Source: CAZGSV01 sp964528605 (lineage in GTDB: Bacteria > Armatimonadota > Zipacnadia > CAZGSV01). From it: a stretch of 41,746 nucleotides of DNA. The translations under genes and the position numbers were made by a program. The stretch's first letter is position 1, and every line of letters begins with the position of its first letter. The stretch is taken from positions 1 to 41,746 of the forward strand of contig CAZGSV010000018.1 in NCBI GenBank assembly GCA_964528605.1, in the 5' to 3' direction. The notes beneath the pieces were generated by a model. It was not told where the DNA came from. It was given only the letters and a program-made list of their open reading frames with translations, and did no database searches. Positions 34,317-41,746 of this stretch are shown piece after piece.

Positions 34317-34790
34317 CTACGGAGGCACAACAAACACCACTACCTTCAAGGGAGCCGTGGGCCGCGGTGGTGTGGGATTGCGTCCGGAGGGCCCTGCGAG
34401 AGCTGCAACGCCTACGTATTCTATGCCAAGGACGCACCGGCGCCTGGCCCACCGGATGTCCAAAAGGTCGGCCCACCAGACCCAGACCTGGGACGAGTGA
34501 GCGAGGAGATCGACATTCCAGTGACCGAGACCAGGATCTGCTGGCCTCGCACGGCGCACCCCCCACTTGCGAACACGATGTTCTAGCCACTTGCGCACGT
34601 CCTCCGGTGAGTGCGCAGGCCCCATCTGGTACACAAGGCTTCCGCCGCTCCATCCGACAGTCCTGCCAATCACATGGGCTCCAGAAGGCGCAGTGCATAT
34701 GTCTGTCAGAGCTGCGCGGCGCAAAAGGCTCCACACTGTTGTCAGTCCAGCGACCAACACGACAAAGATGATGAGGACCCGCATACGCAT
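34317..34790 (-). CDS. small membrane-anchored protein, candidate Rhs immunity protein
   Basis: The 157-residue product from the ATG at 34790 has one N-terminal transmembrane helix or signal anchor (about residues 4-20), then a basic, Trp-rich soluble part (E-D-V-R-K-W-L-E-H-R-V-R-K-W near 55, W-V-W-W-A-D-L-L near 98) and a C-terminal hydrophobic strand. No family is recognised. AAGGAGAT lies just upstream of the ATG; the in-frame ATG-type start at 34829 would precede that site. It begins 38 bases after the Rhs tail gene, the usual place of a cognate immunity gene. Function is inferred from position. Confidence 0.6.
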   Translation of the reverse strand: MRMRVLIIFVVLVAGLTTVWSLLRRAALTDICTAPSGAHVIGRTVGWSGGSLVYQMGPAHSPEDVRKWLEHRVRKWGVRRARPADPGLGHWNVDLLAHSSQVWVWWADLLDIRWARRRCVLGIEYVGVAALAGPSGRNPTPPRPTAPLKVVVFVVPP

Positions 34791-34828
34791 AGGGATCTCC
34801 TTAGTAATCGGTCTGGCTAGGCAAACCA

Positions 34829-37800
34829 CTAAGGGCCTGGCGTTCTACCGGGGCGACAGGTGGTGGGATTCTTAGCATGAGGGGCGTGGCCACTAATTAC
34901 GTTCCCGTAGGACTTCTTTTCGTAGGTGGTCTTCTCCTCGTCCGGCGGTTTGCTGGGGTCCCACGACGGGTAGTCCCAAAGGAATGGCTCCTCAACATAC
35001 TCCTCCACCACCTTGTATGTCACACCACACCCGTCATCGCCCTCGCACTCATACTTCCACCAGCACTTCCACTTCTTGTATAGGACTCGCTGCGTCGCCT
35101 TCCAGCACTGCCAGATTCTCTCGCATACGCCCTCATAGACATTGTCGTACGACAGCTTTATCGGCCCGAACGAGTGGGTTCTCCATTCCGGTTCCTTTGG
35201 GAAGCATTCAAGACAATCGTCGGTTCTCCACTCGCAGCCGAGCGGTCTGGAGTTAGACCATTTCAGCTCGCAGCCTTCGAATTGGGGAGCCGGTGGACAG
35301 GGGGTGGTCCCGACTGCACCTGTGGGGTCGTGCATCCTGGAGGGAGTGTTGTCAACGTATAGGTAGAAGTTATGACCCGCCAGGCGCAATGGATCCACGG
35401 TGGTGAACCTGCCGTATTCGCGTGCATAGTACCGCATCCTCAGGTACTGGAAGCCCGAGTTCCCGGGTTCGGTGTAGTAACCGAGTTGCCCCACGTACCC
35501 GTGGGGGTTGGTGAGAGACCCAAGGGTTTCAGTGTTGACTCCAAAAGCATCGTAGACGTATTGGGCGGAGGAAGATTCACTAGAGTCGGTCACGAGTCGC
35601 GTGGTTCCGAGCCGGTCGTGGTGATAATCGTAATCGGAGGAACTGCGGGTCATGCGACTCATGCCACGGCCATAATGATAGGCCGCGATGATGTTGTTGC
35701 TGGTGTCGGTCTCGAAGAGGATGTCGTCGGTACCTACACCTTGACCGTAGCCGGGTTCACCAACCTTCCACAAGAAACGGGTGACACTGCCTCCGGTATC
35801 CCTCCGTGTCATCCGCATCCCATCGCCGGAGTAGGTGAACTCCTCGTAGTTCGTGTCGGGATAAGTCGTCTTAGTCAGGCGGTTCTCGTAGTCGTAGGTA
35901 TAGGTCGTGGTATTGCTGCCCACGGTCTTGGAGGTCATGTTTCCGTTGGAGTCATAGGTGAAACTGGCTGAGCCGGCGGCGGTCATCTGGTTCATATTGT
36001 CGTATGTGTAGTTGGTGGTCACGCTGTTCCGAACCATCTGAGTCCGGTTGCCGACCTCATCATAGGTGTAGGTGATGCTGTAGATGCCGTAGGTGGTGCG
36101 GGACTCTGAAGTGAGCTGATAGACGTTGTCGTAGCCGAAACTCACGCTCGAGCTCTGGACACCCCGCGTCTCGCTGATAGCTGTGGGATTGCCTACTGAG
36201 TCGTAGGTGTAATCCAGCGCCAGCTGCACCGTGTCGTCCGACTTCTTGTGGTCAATATCCGTGGCCCAGTCGCGGTTGTTGTAGGAGAGGGTTGTGTAGG
36301 TGCCGTTCGGGCGGTCAATCTGCGTCACGTTGCCCTTGTTGTCGTAGGTGTAGGAAGTGTTCGAACTCGTCCTGTCGTTCACCTGCGTGACGCGGTTGAG
36401 CGAGTCACGAGTGATCGAGATCGAGCCGGTGAACTGGTCCGTGTATCCGCTCAGGTTGTGGTTGGCGTCGCAGGTGTAGGAGATTGTCTTGCCGAAGGGG
36501 TCGCTAGCCGAGGCCAATACCCCGCAGTCGTTGTAGGTGTAACTCCAATTGCCCACCGAGTCGGTCATTGCCGTCCTCAAGCCCCGACCGTCGTAGGTGA
36601 AGGTCGTATCAGTGCCCTGAGGGTAGTCGATCTTGGTCAGCCGGTTGCGCGAGTCATATTCATAACTGATAACGGTGGAGTCTTGTTTTGTCTCAGAGGT
36701 TACGTTCGCTGCCGCATCGCAGTCGTACTGTACGGTGGAACTGTCCGGGAGCGCGATTTGGGTGAGCATATGGCGCGAGTCGTAGGTGTACGAGACCACA
36801 CGGCTCTTGGCGTCGGTTATCGAAGACACTAGGCCGCAATTGTTGTACGCGGTTGTAGTGGAGTTGTTGTTGGCGTCGGTGGTCTTCGTTGACCGCCCTG
36901 CGTCGTCGTATTCGTACGTAGTGACCTTGGCATTCTCGTCACGCACGCTCGTCAGACGCCCGGCGTTGTCGTAGGTGTTCTCGGTGTACGTGCTGTCCGG
37001 GTGAGTCGTTTTCTTTGGGCGATTGCGGGTGTCGTAGGTGAAGGTAGTGGTGTTGCTTCTCTGGTCGGTCTCCGAGGTCTTGTTCCCGTTGTGGTCGTAG
37101 GCGTACTGGACGGTTGTCGAGTCTGGGAAGGTGATTTGGGTGAGGCGGTGGACTGAATTGTAGGTGTAGGAGGTCGTGTTGTTGCGGCCGTCCTTCTCGG
37201 TCGCCACCAGCCCACAGTCGTTGTAAGTGCTCTGGGTGACGTGATTTCCGGGGTCGGTCACCTTGATCAGCCGACCAGCATCATCGTGGCCGTAGGTTGT
37301 GATCTTACCCTCTTCGTCCGTTTCCGTCTTGACATTAGCCCTGCCGTCATAGGTGTACTGGACGTACTTGCTGTCGGGGTAGGTCATCTTGGTCAAGAGG
37401 TTGGCGTCGTTGTAGGTGTAGGTGGTGGTGTTTCCGTTCTCGTCCTTCTCGGTCAGCAACTTGCCCGCGGCGTCATACGTGTACTCCACGCAGTTGTTGT
37501 CATGGTAGGTGACCTTCGTCAGGCGGTTCACCTTGTCGTACGTGTAGGTAGTGGTGTGGCTTCCGTCGTCGGTCTCCGTGACCCTGTTGCCGTTCGCATC
37601 ATAGCTGTAGCTGGTGGTCTTGCTGGTCGGGTCGGTAACGCTGGTGAGCCTGCTGAGGTCATCGTACTCATAGGAGGTGACCTTCCCCAACTCGTTCGTG
37701 ACGGAGGTGCGGTTCCCGTTTGCGTCGTAGGCATACTGCACATAGGTCGTGTCGGGATAGGTGATCTTGGTGAGGCGGTTCTGAGAGTCGTAGGTGAAGG

Positions 37801-38188
37801 TGGTGTCATTTCCCCTGCAGTCCCGTTCAGTGGTCTTGTTGCCCAGATCGTTGTAGGTGAACTCCTCGTAGGAGGAGTCGGGGTAGGTGATCTTGGTGAG
37901 CAGGTGGGTGGAGTCGTAGGTGTAGGTGGTCGCATGACTCCCCGGGTCGGTCACGGAAGTCCGGTTGCCGTCCTTGTCGTAGGCGTAGGTGGTCTCCTTG
38001 TTGTAGGGGTCCTTGACCTTGGTCATCCGCCCGGCGGTGTCGTAGGTGTAGGTCCAGGTCGAGTTCTCGCGGTCAGTATTGCTCGCCACTAGGTTCATGG
38101 AGTTATAGGTGTAGGTGATGTTCTTACGGAGAGAATCGTTTCCGCTAACCACTCGCGTCCGAGCGGACTGCCTGTCCGGCTGCCCCAT
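34829..38188 (-). CDS. Rhs/YD-repeat protein lacking its N-terminus, Cys-rich tail (displaced tip 1)
   Basis: The 1119-residue frame starts at ATG 38188 inside YD repeats, and an in-frame TGA lies only five codons upstream (38204-38206), so no secretion signal or N-terminal domain can be encoded. About 25 YD repeats ([S/T]-Y-T-Y-D-x-x-G-N-x-T) follow, then the core-closing block L-R-M-R-Y-Y-A-R-E-Y-G-R-F-T-T-V-D-P and H-D-P-T-G-A. The last 145 residues are a distinct tail with about 14 Cys and many Trp/Lys/Glu, no known motif. There is no clear ribosome-binding site. It is either poorly expressed or a silent cassette. Relative to the window-edge Rhs gene, its YD segment has diverged considerably. 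Confidence 0.8.
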   Translation of the reverse strand: MGQPDRQSARTRVVSGNDSLRKNITYTYNSMNLVASNTDRENSTWTYTYDTAGRMTKVKDPYNKETTYAYDKDGNRTSVTDPGSHATTYTYDSTHLLTKITYPDSSYEEFTYNDLGNKTTERDCRGNDTTFTYDSQNRLTKITYPDTTYVQYAYDANGNRTSVTNELGKVTSYEYDDLSRLTSVTDPTSKTTSYSYDANGNRVTETDDGSHTTTYTYDKVNRLTKVTYHDNNCVEYTYDAAGKLLTEKDENGNTTTYTYNDANLLTKMTYPDSKYVQYTYDGRANVKTETDEEGKITTYGHDDAGRLIKVTDPGNHVTQSTYNDCGLVATEKDGRNNTTSYTYNSVHRLTQITFPDSTTVQYAYDHNGNKTSETDQRSNTTTFTYDTRNRPKKTTHPDSTYTENTYDNAGRLTSVRDENAKVTTYEYDDAGRSTKTTDANNNSTTTAYNNCGLVSSITDAKSRVVSYTYDSRHMLTQIALPDSSTVQYDCDAAANVTSETKQDSTVISYEYDSRNRLTKIDYPQGTDTTFTYDGRGLRTAMTDSVGNWSYTYNDCGVLASASDPFGKTISYTCDANHNLSGYTDQFTGSISITRDSLNRVTQVNDRTSSNTSYTYDNKGNVTQIDRPNGTYTTLSYNNRDWATDIDHKKSDDTVQLALDYTYDSVGNPTAISETRGVQSSSVSFGYDNVYQLTSESRTTYGIYSITYTYDEVGNRTQMVRNSVTTNYTYDNMNQMTAAGSASFTYDSNGNMTSKTVGSNTTTYTYDYENRLTKTTYPDTNYEEFTYSGDGMRMTRRDTGGSVTRFLWKVGEPGYGQGVGTDDILFETDTSNNIIAAYHYGRGMSRMTRSSSDYDYHHDRLGTTRLVTDSSESSSAQYVYDAFGVNTETLGSLTNPHGYVGQLGYYTEPGNSGFQYLRMRYYAREYGRFTTVDPLRLAGHNFYLYVDNTPSRMHDPTGAVGTTPCPPAPQFEGCELKWSNSRPLGCEWRTDDCLECFPKEPEWRTHSFGPIKLSYDNVYEGVCERIWQCWKATQRVLYKKWKCWWKYECEGDDGCGVTYKVVEEYVEEPFLWDYPSWDPSKPPDEEKTTYEKKSYGNVISGHAPHAKNPTTCRPGRTPGP
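37832..37930 (-). repeat. 99-bp near-identical Rhs recombination tract, copy 2
   Basis: Partner of the tract at 34021-34119, with one mismatch (gagtcg here, aatcg-type there). Both lie near the 5' ends of their truncated Rhs segments in the same orientation, about 3.8 kb apart. Confidence 0.8.
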
Positions 38189-38232
38189 CAGCCGTTCGAG
38201 AGTTCAGCCCCGCTGAGCCGGGGCGCGTCGGG

Positions 38233-39657
38233 TCACCAGTCCTCGGCCACCGCGGGCATCACGCGCTTGGCCAAGACAAAGCCCGAGCTGGTTCCAGCGG
38301 CCAACGTAGTGTCAGACACCCATTCGAGAACCGTCACCCCCGCGTCGTACTGCGTCTCGGGCGTCGTCACCGTAACGGCAGGTTCGCATGAAGGCAGCCT
38401 GAAGACCGAGACGTCGCGCCCTGCCGCAAGCGCCATCCGCCGTGCTCGCGCCGACAGAACGAGATCCGCAGGCGCGCTTGGCGTGGGCTGCACCAGCACC
38501 ACACCCAGATTCTTGCCGTCAGGCAGACGCACGACTTGGGCCCCGAGCCTCCCGCCCCCCCCGTTGAAAACGTACAGGAAATCGCTGGCGATCTGGTAGA
38601 CGACGTGTACGGGCGGACCGACACCCTCATCCCGGAACAAAGGTTGGCGCCAGATCCTCCGGCCCTCGGAGTCCCAGGCCTCCACGGCGCGCTCGCCCTG
38701 GCCTGCCTTCCCAATCAGCAGGGGCCCGCCTTGGCCCTCCCAGACCCCCCAGACCACGCTGCCCCTCCCGAGGTCAACGGTGCGCACGAGCCGGCCCGTT
38801 CTCACCTCCACGCACCAGGCCCTGCCGCCTTCGGCCAACCAGCAACTCCCAGGTTGGGATGCTCTGGCCGCAGGCAAGAGAGGCAACACCGAAGAATACA
38901 CGAGGAAGCCGAGACGTCGTTCCCAAAGGATTCGGCCCGTTGTTGCATCAAGCCCAACGATGTTGCCCGCGGCACGACCCGCCGACGGGCGAGGCCTCAA
39001 TAGGACCAGCTCCCCGGTTTCCCACAGGGCCGTCATCGCCTCCGCCCGAGTCCATCTGGGCCGACCCGTTCGAACGTCCAGGGCACGGAGGTCATCGCCG
39101 TCGAGCAACACGACCTTGCCGGCGATTGGTGGCCACGGGTGCAGCCGCCCGTCGGCATGCCACCCCCAGTCGCGTTCCACAGCCCACCGCCGATTGCCGG
39201 CCATGTCGTAGGCCAGTACTGCGACCTTGGCGTTCGGCGAGTACCACCGTATCGCCGCGTCATCGGCATTCTCGCAAGAACCCAAGAACCCGGCGATGAG
39301 CAGCCCCCCCTCCTCGGTGGGAATGGCCGCCGGGCGATCCAGCTGCAGGGGCTGCGGGATCTCGCGCTTCCACGCCACTCTCGGTTGCCCACCGCCGAGG
39401 CGAACAGCCAACACCTCGGCTCCGCTCACGGCGTACCAGAGGTCATCCTGGCCGGAATACGCCAGCCGGGAGACCGGCCCACGGAGCTGAGTCACGACGT
39501 CGAAATCCTGTGAAGCGGGCCGGGAGGATGTGACCCGCACCGAGGAGCCCGACCCCGGCCCCCCCCCGCGACGAGTCGCCTGCACTCCGCCGGGCCCGCG
39601 CGAGCATCCGATGACTGCGACCATTACCGTAACTAGCACGTATGCCGACCTGAGCAC
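38233..39657 (-). CDS. PQQ-like beta-propeller lipoprotein, candidate partner of the Rhs protein
   Basis: The 474-residue product has a lipoprotein signal peptide with lipobox V-I-G-C18, a Gly/Ser-rich linker (about 19-45) and then repeated propeller strands (A-Y-D-M-A-G-N-R-R-W-A-V, A-L-D-V-R-T-G-R-P-R-W-T, G-L-D-A-T-T-G-R-I-L-W-E) of the PQQ type. It is thus an exported, lipid-anchored propeller. The GTG at 39657 follows GGAGG. It begins 33 bases after the Rhs gene at the window edge and ends 44 bases before the next Rhs segment, the slot that immunity genes occupy in the locus. It is large for an immunity protein, so an accessory or inserted role is also possible. Confidence 0.7.
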   Translation of the reverse strand: MLRSAYVLVTVMVAVIGCSRGPGGVQATRRGGGPGSGSSVRVTSSRPASQDFDVVTQLRGPVSRLAYSGQDDLWYAVSGAEVLAVRLGGGQPRVAWKREIPQPLQLDRPAAIPTEEGGLLIAGFLGSCENADDAAIRWYSPNAKVAVLAYDMAGNRRWAVERDWGWHADGRLHPWPPIAGKVVLLDGDDLRALDVRTGRPRWTRAEAMTALWETGELVLLRPRPSAGRAAGNIVGLDATTGRILWERRLGFLVYSSVLPLLPAARASQPGSCWLAEGGRAWCVEVRTGRLVRTVDLGRGSVVWGVWEGQGGPLLIGKAGQGERAVEAWDSEGRRIWRQPLFRDEGVGPPVHVVYQIASDFLYVFNGGGGRLGAQVVRLPDGKNLGVVLVQPTPSAPADLVLSARARRMALAAGRDVSVFRLPSCEPAVTVTTPETQYDAGVTVLEWVSDTTLAAGTSSGFVLAKRVMPAVAEDW

Positions 39658-39690
39658 TGACTGCCTCCGTCGCCTCGCGGGCGTCTGGAG

Positions 39691-41746
39691 CTACTTCGCG
39701 TTGCGAACCACAGGGCCCGGCGAAGGCCGCACCTGGCAAGGCGGCGGCACACACAGCCACCACCCCGGTCGGGCCCACGTCATGAGCCGTACGTCTTCCC
39801 ACAGCGTGCGGCCGTACGCTACTGCCTCTAGGCACGATTCGAGCCCCTGACAGTTGTTCGCGCGACACTGTGATCGGTGGACGTTCTCGTGCACCGCCCA
39901 CAGCAGCTCCTGACAAGGATTGCCGTGCGGAATCTCCGTGTCTGGGCCGCTCGGCGTGCAAACCGTCACCGGTGGTTTAGGGACGCCCTGGTGTGGCGGC
40001 CAACTTGGGTCGACACCCATCAGGCAGAGGGCCGCGTTAATCGCTGTTGCCGCCACGAGATGACTGCGGCGGCCTAGCGCGAACTCCCACACCGCCTGGG
40101 GGCCAAGAAGGTGACAGCCGGTGACAAACACCCTGAACTTGATGCCGTCGTTTGGACCCCACCTGTGGGGCGTGCGTCCAGAAGGGTCACCCCCCGTCAC
40201 CGCTCGCTGCAGCACATAGTGGTAACGTCTCGCTACCGCGCCCCGGTCGTCGGGCGAGAGGAAGGTTCCATCGGCCGGCCTGTAGTACCGCGCACGCAGG
40301 TACTCGAACTGGGTGCTGGGGGCGTCGTAGTAACCAAGTTGGCCGACGAATCTGAAGGGGTTGGTGGTGGAGCCGGAGGAGGAGCGCACCTCGCCAAAGG
40401 CGTAGTAGGAATAGGAGTCAGTCACGCTTTGGTCGGAGCCCACCAGCTTCCTCGTCGAGCCCAGTCGGTCGTACAGATAGTAGTACGTGCTGCTACTCCG
40501 CCGTTGCGAAATCAGGTTGGCGAAGGGGTCGTTGGTGTACGCGGCGGTTAGGTTCTTGGCGTCATCCGACTCGAAGAGGTAGGCGTACAGAGGCGCCGCA
40601 GTGTCATAGTAGAACCTCGTGTCCCAAACGTTCCCTTGACCCGCATCGTGGCCCGCGCGCACCCTCATCCCGTCGCCGTCGTACTCATACACGTAGTCGT
40701 CGCCGGTTGGGTTGTCTATCTTGGTGAGACGGTTCTCATAATCCCAGTTGTAGTTCGTCGTCGCCTGGTTCTCGGTCTTCGAGGCCGTGTTGCCGTTGGA
40801 GTCGTACGTGAACGTTGTGCTGCCGGCGGCGGTCATCTGGTTCATGTTGTTGTACGTGTAGGAGGTTTGGTTCCCATCCTTCGTCTGCGTCGCGCGGTTG
40901 CCCGCGTTGTCATACGTCCAAGAAATCGAGTAGATGGTCGTGCCGCCGGAGTCCTTCATGACCTCGGAGGTCAACTGATAGACGTTGTCGTAGCCGTAGT
41001 CGGTGTAATCGCCGTTGGCTTCGGTCATCTTGGTCGGATTCCCCGCCGAGTCATACTGATAGGTGTAAGACGAGATCACCGTGGCGTCGGACTTCTTATT
41101 CGTCACCGAGGTCACGAAGTTGCGATTGTTATACGCGTAGTCGGTGTAGGCGCCGTTCGCCAGGGTGATCTTCGAGAGCCGCCCTCCGCTGTCGTACTGG
41201 TAGGGAGTCTGCTCGCTGTTGCGATCGGTAAGCGACGTGAGGGCGTGCGTATTGTTATAGGAGAAGGTCTGCGTGCCGCTAAACTGGTCCGTCCAGCCCG
41301 AGCGCAGCCCGCAGTCGTTGTAGGAGTAGGTGATGGTCTTGCCGTGCACGTCCGTCACCGTGCTGAGTCTCCCCGCTGAGTCATAAGTATAACCCGTCGT
41401 GTCTGCCGCATCAACCATCTGCGTCCTCTGCGCCCGCCCGTTGTAGGTAAACGTGGTGTCCGTCCCCGACGGGTAGTCAATTGTCGTCAGCAGGTTGGCG
41501 TCGTTGTAGACGTAGTAAATGGTGTTCGCATCCTGCTTCCTCCAGGAAGTCTTGTTCCCGGCGTCGTCGTAGCCGAACTGTTCATAGGACGAATCCGGAT
41601 AGGTGATCTTCGTCAGCCGGTTGAGTTTGTCGTAGTCGTAGGACACCGCGTGACTGCTCGCATCGGTGACCGTCGCCACGTTCCCGTTGTTGTCGTAGGT
41701 GGTCGCGGTGCTGTGGTTGTTGGCGTCCGTCACCTGAGTGACCCGG
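39691..41746 (-). CDS. Rhs/YD-repeat protein with HExxH-containing C-terminal tip, 5' end outside window
   Basis: The frame is open across the right edge (R-V-T-Q-V-T-D-A-N), so N-terminal domains are not visible. About 480 residues of YD repeats lead to L-G-S-T-R-K-L-V, Y-Y-A-F-G-E-V-R, L-R-A-R-Y-Y-R-P-A-D-G-T-F-L-S-P-D and G-D-P-S-G-R, the normal Rhs core closure. The 165-residue tip contains A-V-H-E-N-V-H at 39877-39891 (HExxH), followed 17 residues later by L-E-A-V-A-Y, which could give the third zinc ligand, so a metallopeptidase-type toxin or self-processing domain is plausible. It is probably the only intact Rhs gene here and the expressed member of the locus. Confidence 0.85.
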   Translation of the reverse strand, partial: RVTQVTDANNHSTATTYDNNGNVATVTDASSHAVSYDYDKLNRLTKITYPDSSYEQFGYDDAGNKTSWRKQDANTIYYVYNDANLLTTIDYPSGTDTTFTYNGRAQRTQMVDAADTTGYTYDSAGRLSTVTDVHGKTITYSYNDCGLRSGWTDQFSGTQTFSYNNTHALTSLTDRNSEQTPYQYDSGGRLSKITLANGAYTDYAYNNRNFVTSVTNKKSDATVISSYTYQYDSAGNPTKMTEANGDYTDYGYDNVYQLTSEVMKDSGGTTIYSISWTYDNAGNRATQTKDGNQTSYTYNNMNQMTAAGSTTFTYDSNGNTASKTENQATTNYNWDYENRLTKIDNPTGDDYVYEYDGDGMRVRAGHDAGQGNVWDTRFYYDTAAPLYAYLFESDDAKNLTAAYTNDPFANLISQRRSSSTYYYLYDRLGSTRKLVGSDQSVTDSYSYYAFGEVRSSSGSTTNPFRFVGQLGYYDAPSTQFEYLRARYYRPADGTFLSPDDRGAVARRYHYVLQRAVTGGDPSGRTPHRWGPNDGIKFRVFVTGCHLLGPQAVWEFALGRRSHLVAATAINAALCLMGVDPSWPPHQGVPKPPVTVCTPSGPDTEIPHGNPCQELLWAVHENVHRSQCRANNCQGLESCLEAVAYGRTLWEDVRLMTWARPGWWLCVPPPCQVRPSPGPVVRNAK

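Noticed and set aside
32752..34500. 582-codon open frame on the + strand through the Rhs region
   Set aside because: It is antisense to the YD repeats; its monotonous V-G-V-G-D-L-G composition is the complement of T-Y-x-Y-D coding DNA. The same applies to + strand frames at 35372-35971, 36248-36832, 37241-38092 and 40636-41379.
34829..41746. CRISPR-like or tandem DNA repeat array
   Set aside because: The periodicity is that of diverged YD protein repeats with no constant-length spacers or conserved direct repeats.

Overview
The window is about 41.7 kb of high-GC bacterial chromosome. Many genes start with GTG or TTG behind a good purine-rich ribosome-binding site. The cell is probably diderm: there is a MacA-like periplasmic adaptor, a large protein with a CBM9-like head and a probable outer-membrane barrel (DUF5916 type), and a lipoprotein. 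Ribonucleotide reduction uses an adenosylcobalamin (class II) enzyme plus an NrdD-like glycyl-radical-type protein, which suits an organism meeting low oxygen. The content is compatible with an uncultured deep lineage such as Armatimonadota or a similar group, but no single gene proves that.

Region 1 (1-6.7 kb, + strand): the 3' end of dnaE, then nrdR, an nrdD-like gene and nrdJ, packed within a few bases of one another. Two tandem NrdR-box-like palindromes sit on a TTGACA-N17-TAGCAT promoter that starts inside the dnaE stop codon, so the cluster is probably repressed by its own first product. An FG-GAP/VCBS-type propeller protein follows and ends in a palindromic element with AAAATGGGGACAG arms.

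Region 2 (6.9-16.2 kb): a sugar isomerase-type TIM barrel; a macA/macB/ATPase efflux set whose genes overlap or nearly abut; a second TIM barrel that overlaps the ATPase gene; and an alkaline-phosphatase-superfamily 'sulfatase' with Thr where sulfatases carry the formylglycine Cys. Two hairpins separate this run from a small convergent membrane-anchored protein. That protein is divergent from purA, which has an excellent sigma-70 promoter. A nested palindromic element and tRNA-Lys(UUU) follow.

Region 3 (16.4-30 kb) is looser and accessory in character: the DUF5916-like protein, a small membrane protein, a YkgJ-type Cys-cluster protein, a DUF1003 protein, a GT39-like membrane glycosyltransferase, a chimeric propeller/DKDGK-repeat gene followed by an orphan array of the same repeat, a DUF6062-like protein, a B12-binding radical SAM enzyme, and a propeller/helical-toroid fusion. 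Several gaps of 300-900 bp hold no gene I can support.

Region 4 (30-41.7 kb, - strand) is the most interesting part: an Rhs/YD-repeat polymorphic-toxin locus. One Rhs gene enters from the right edge and ends in an unrelated tail with an HExxH zinc-protease-like motif. Downstream lie three more Rhs 3' segments, each truncated at its 5' end at a different point and each with a different, mostly Cys-rich tail, plus one short Rhs scrap. Each of the four tails is followed within about 0-60 bp by a different membrane-anchored, polytopic or lipoprotein gene. This looks like a graveyard or reservoir of displaced Rhs tip plus candidate-immunity cassettes that can recombine through near-identical YD-repeat DNA.
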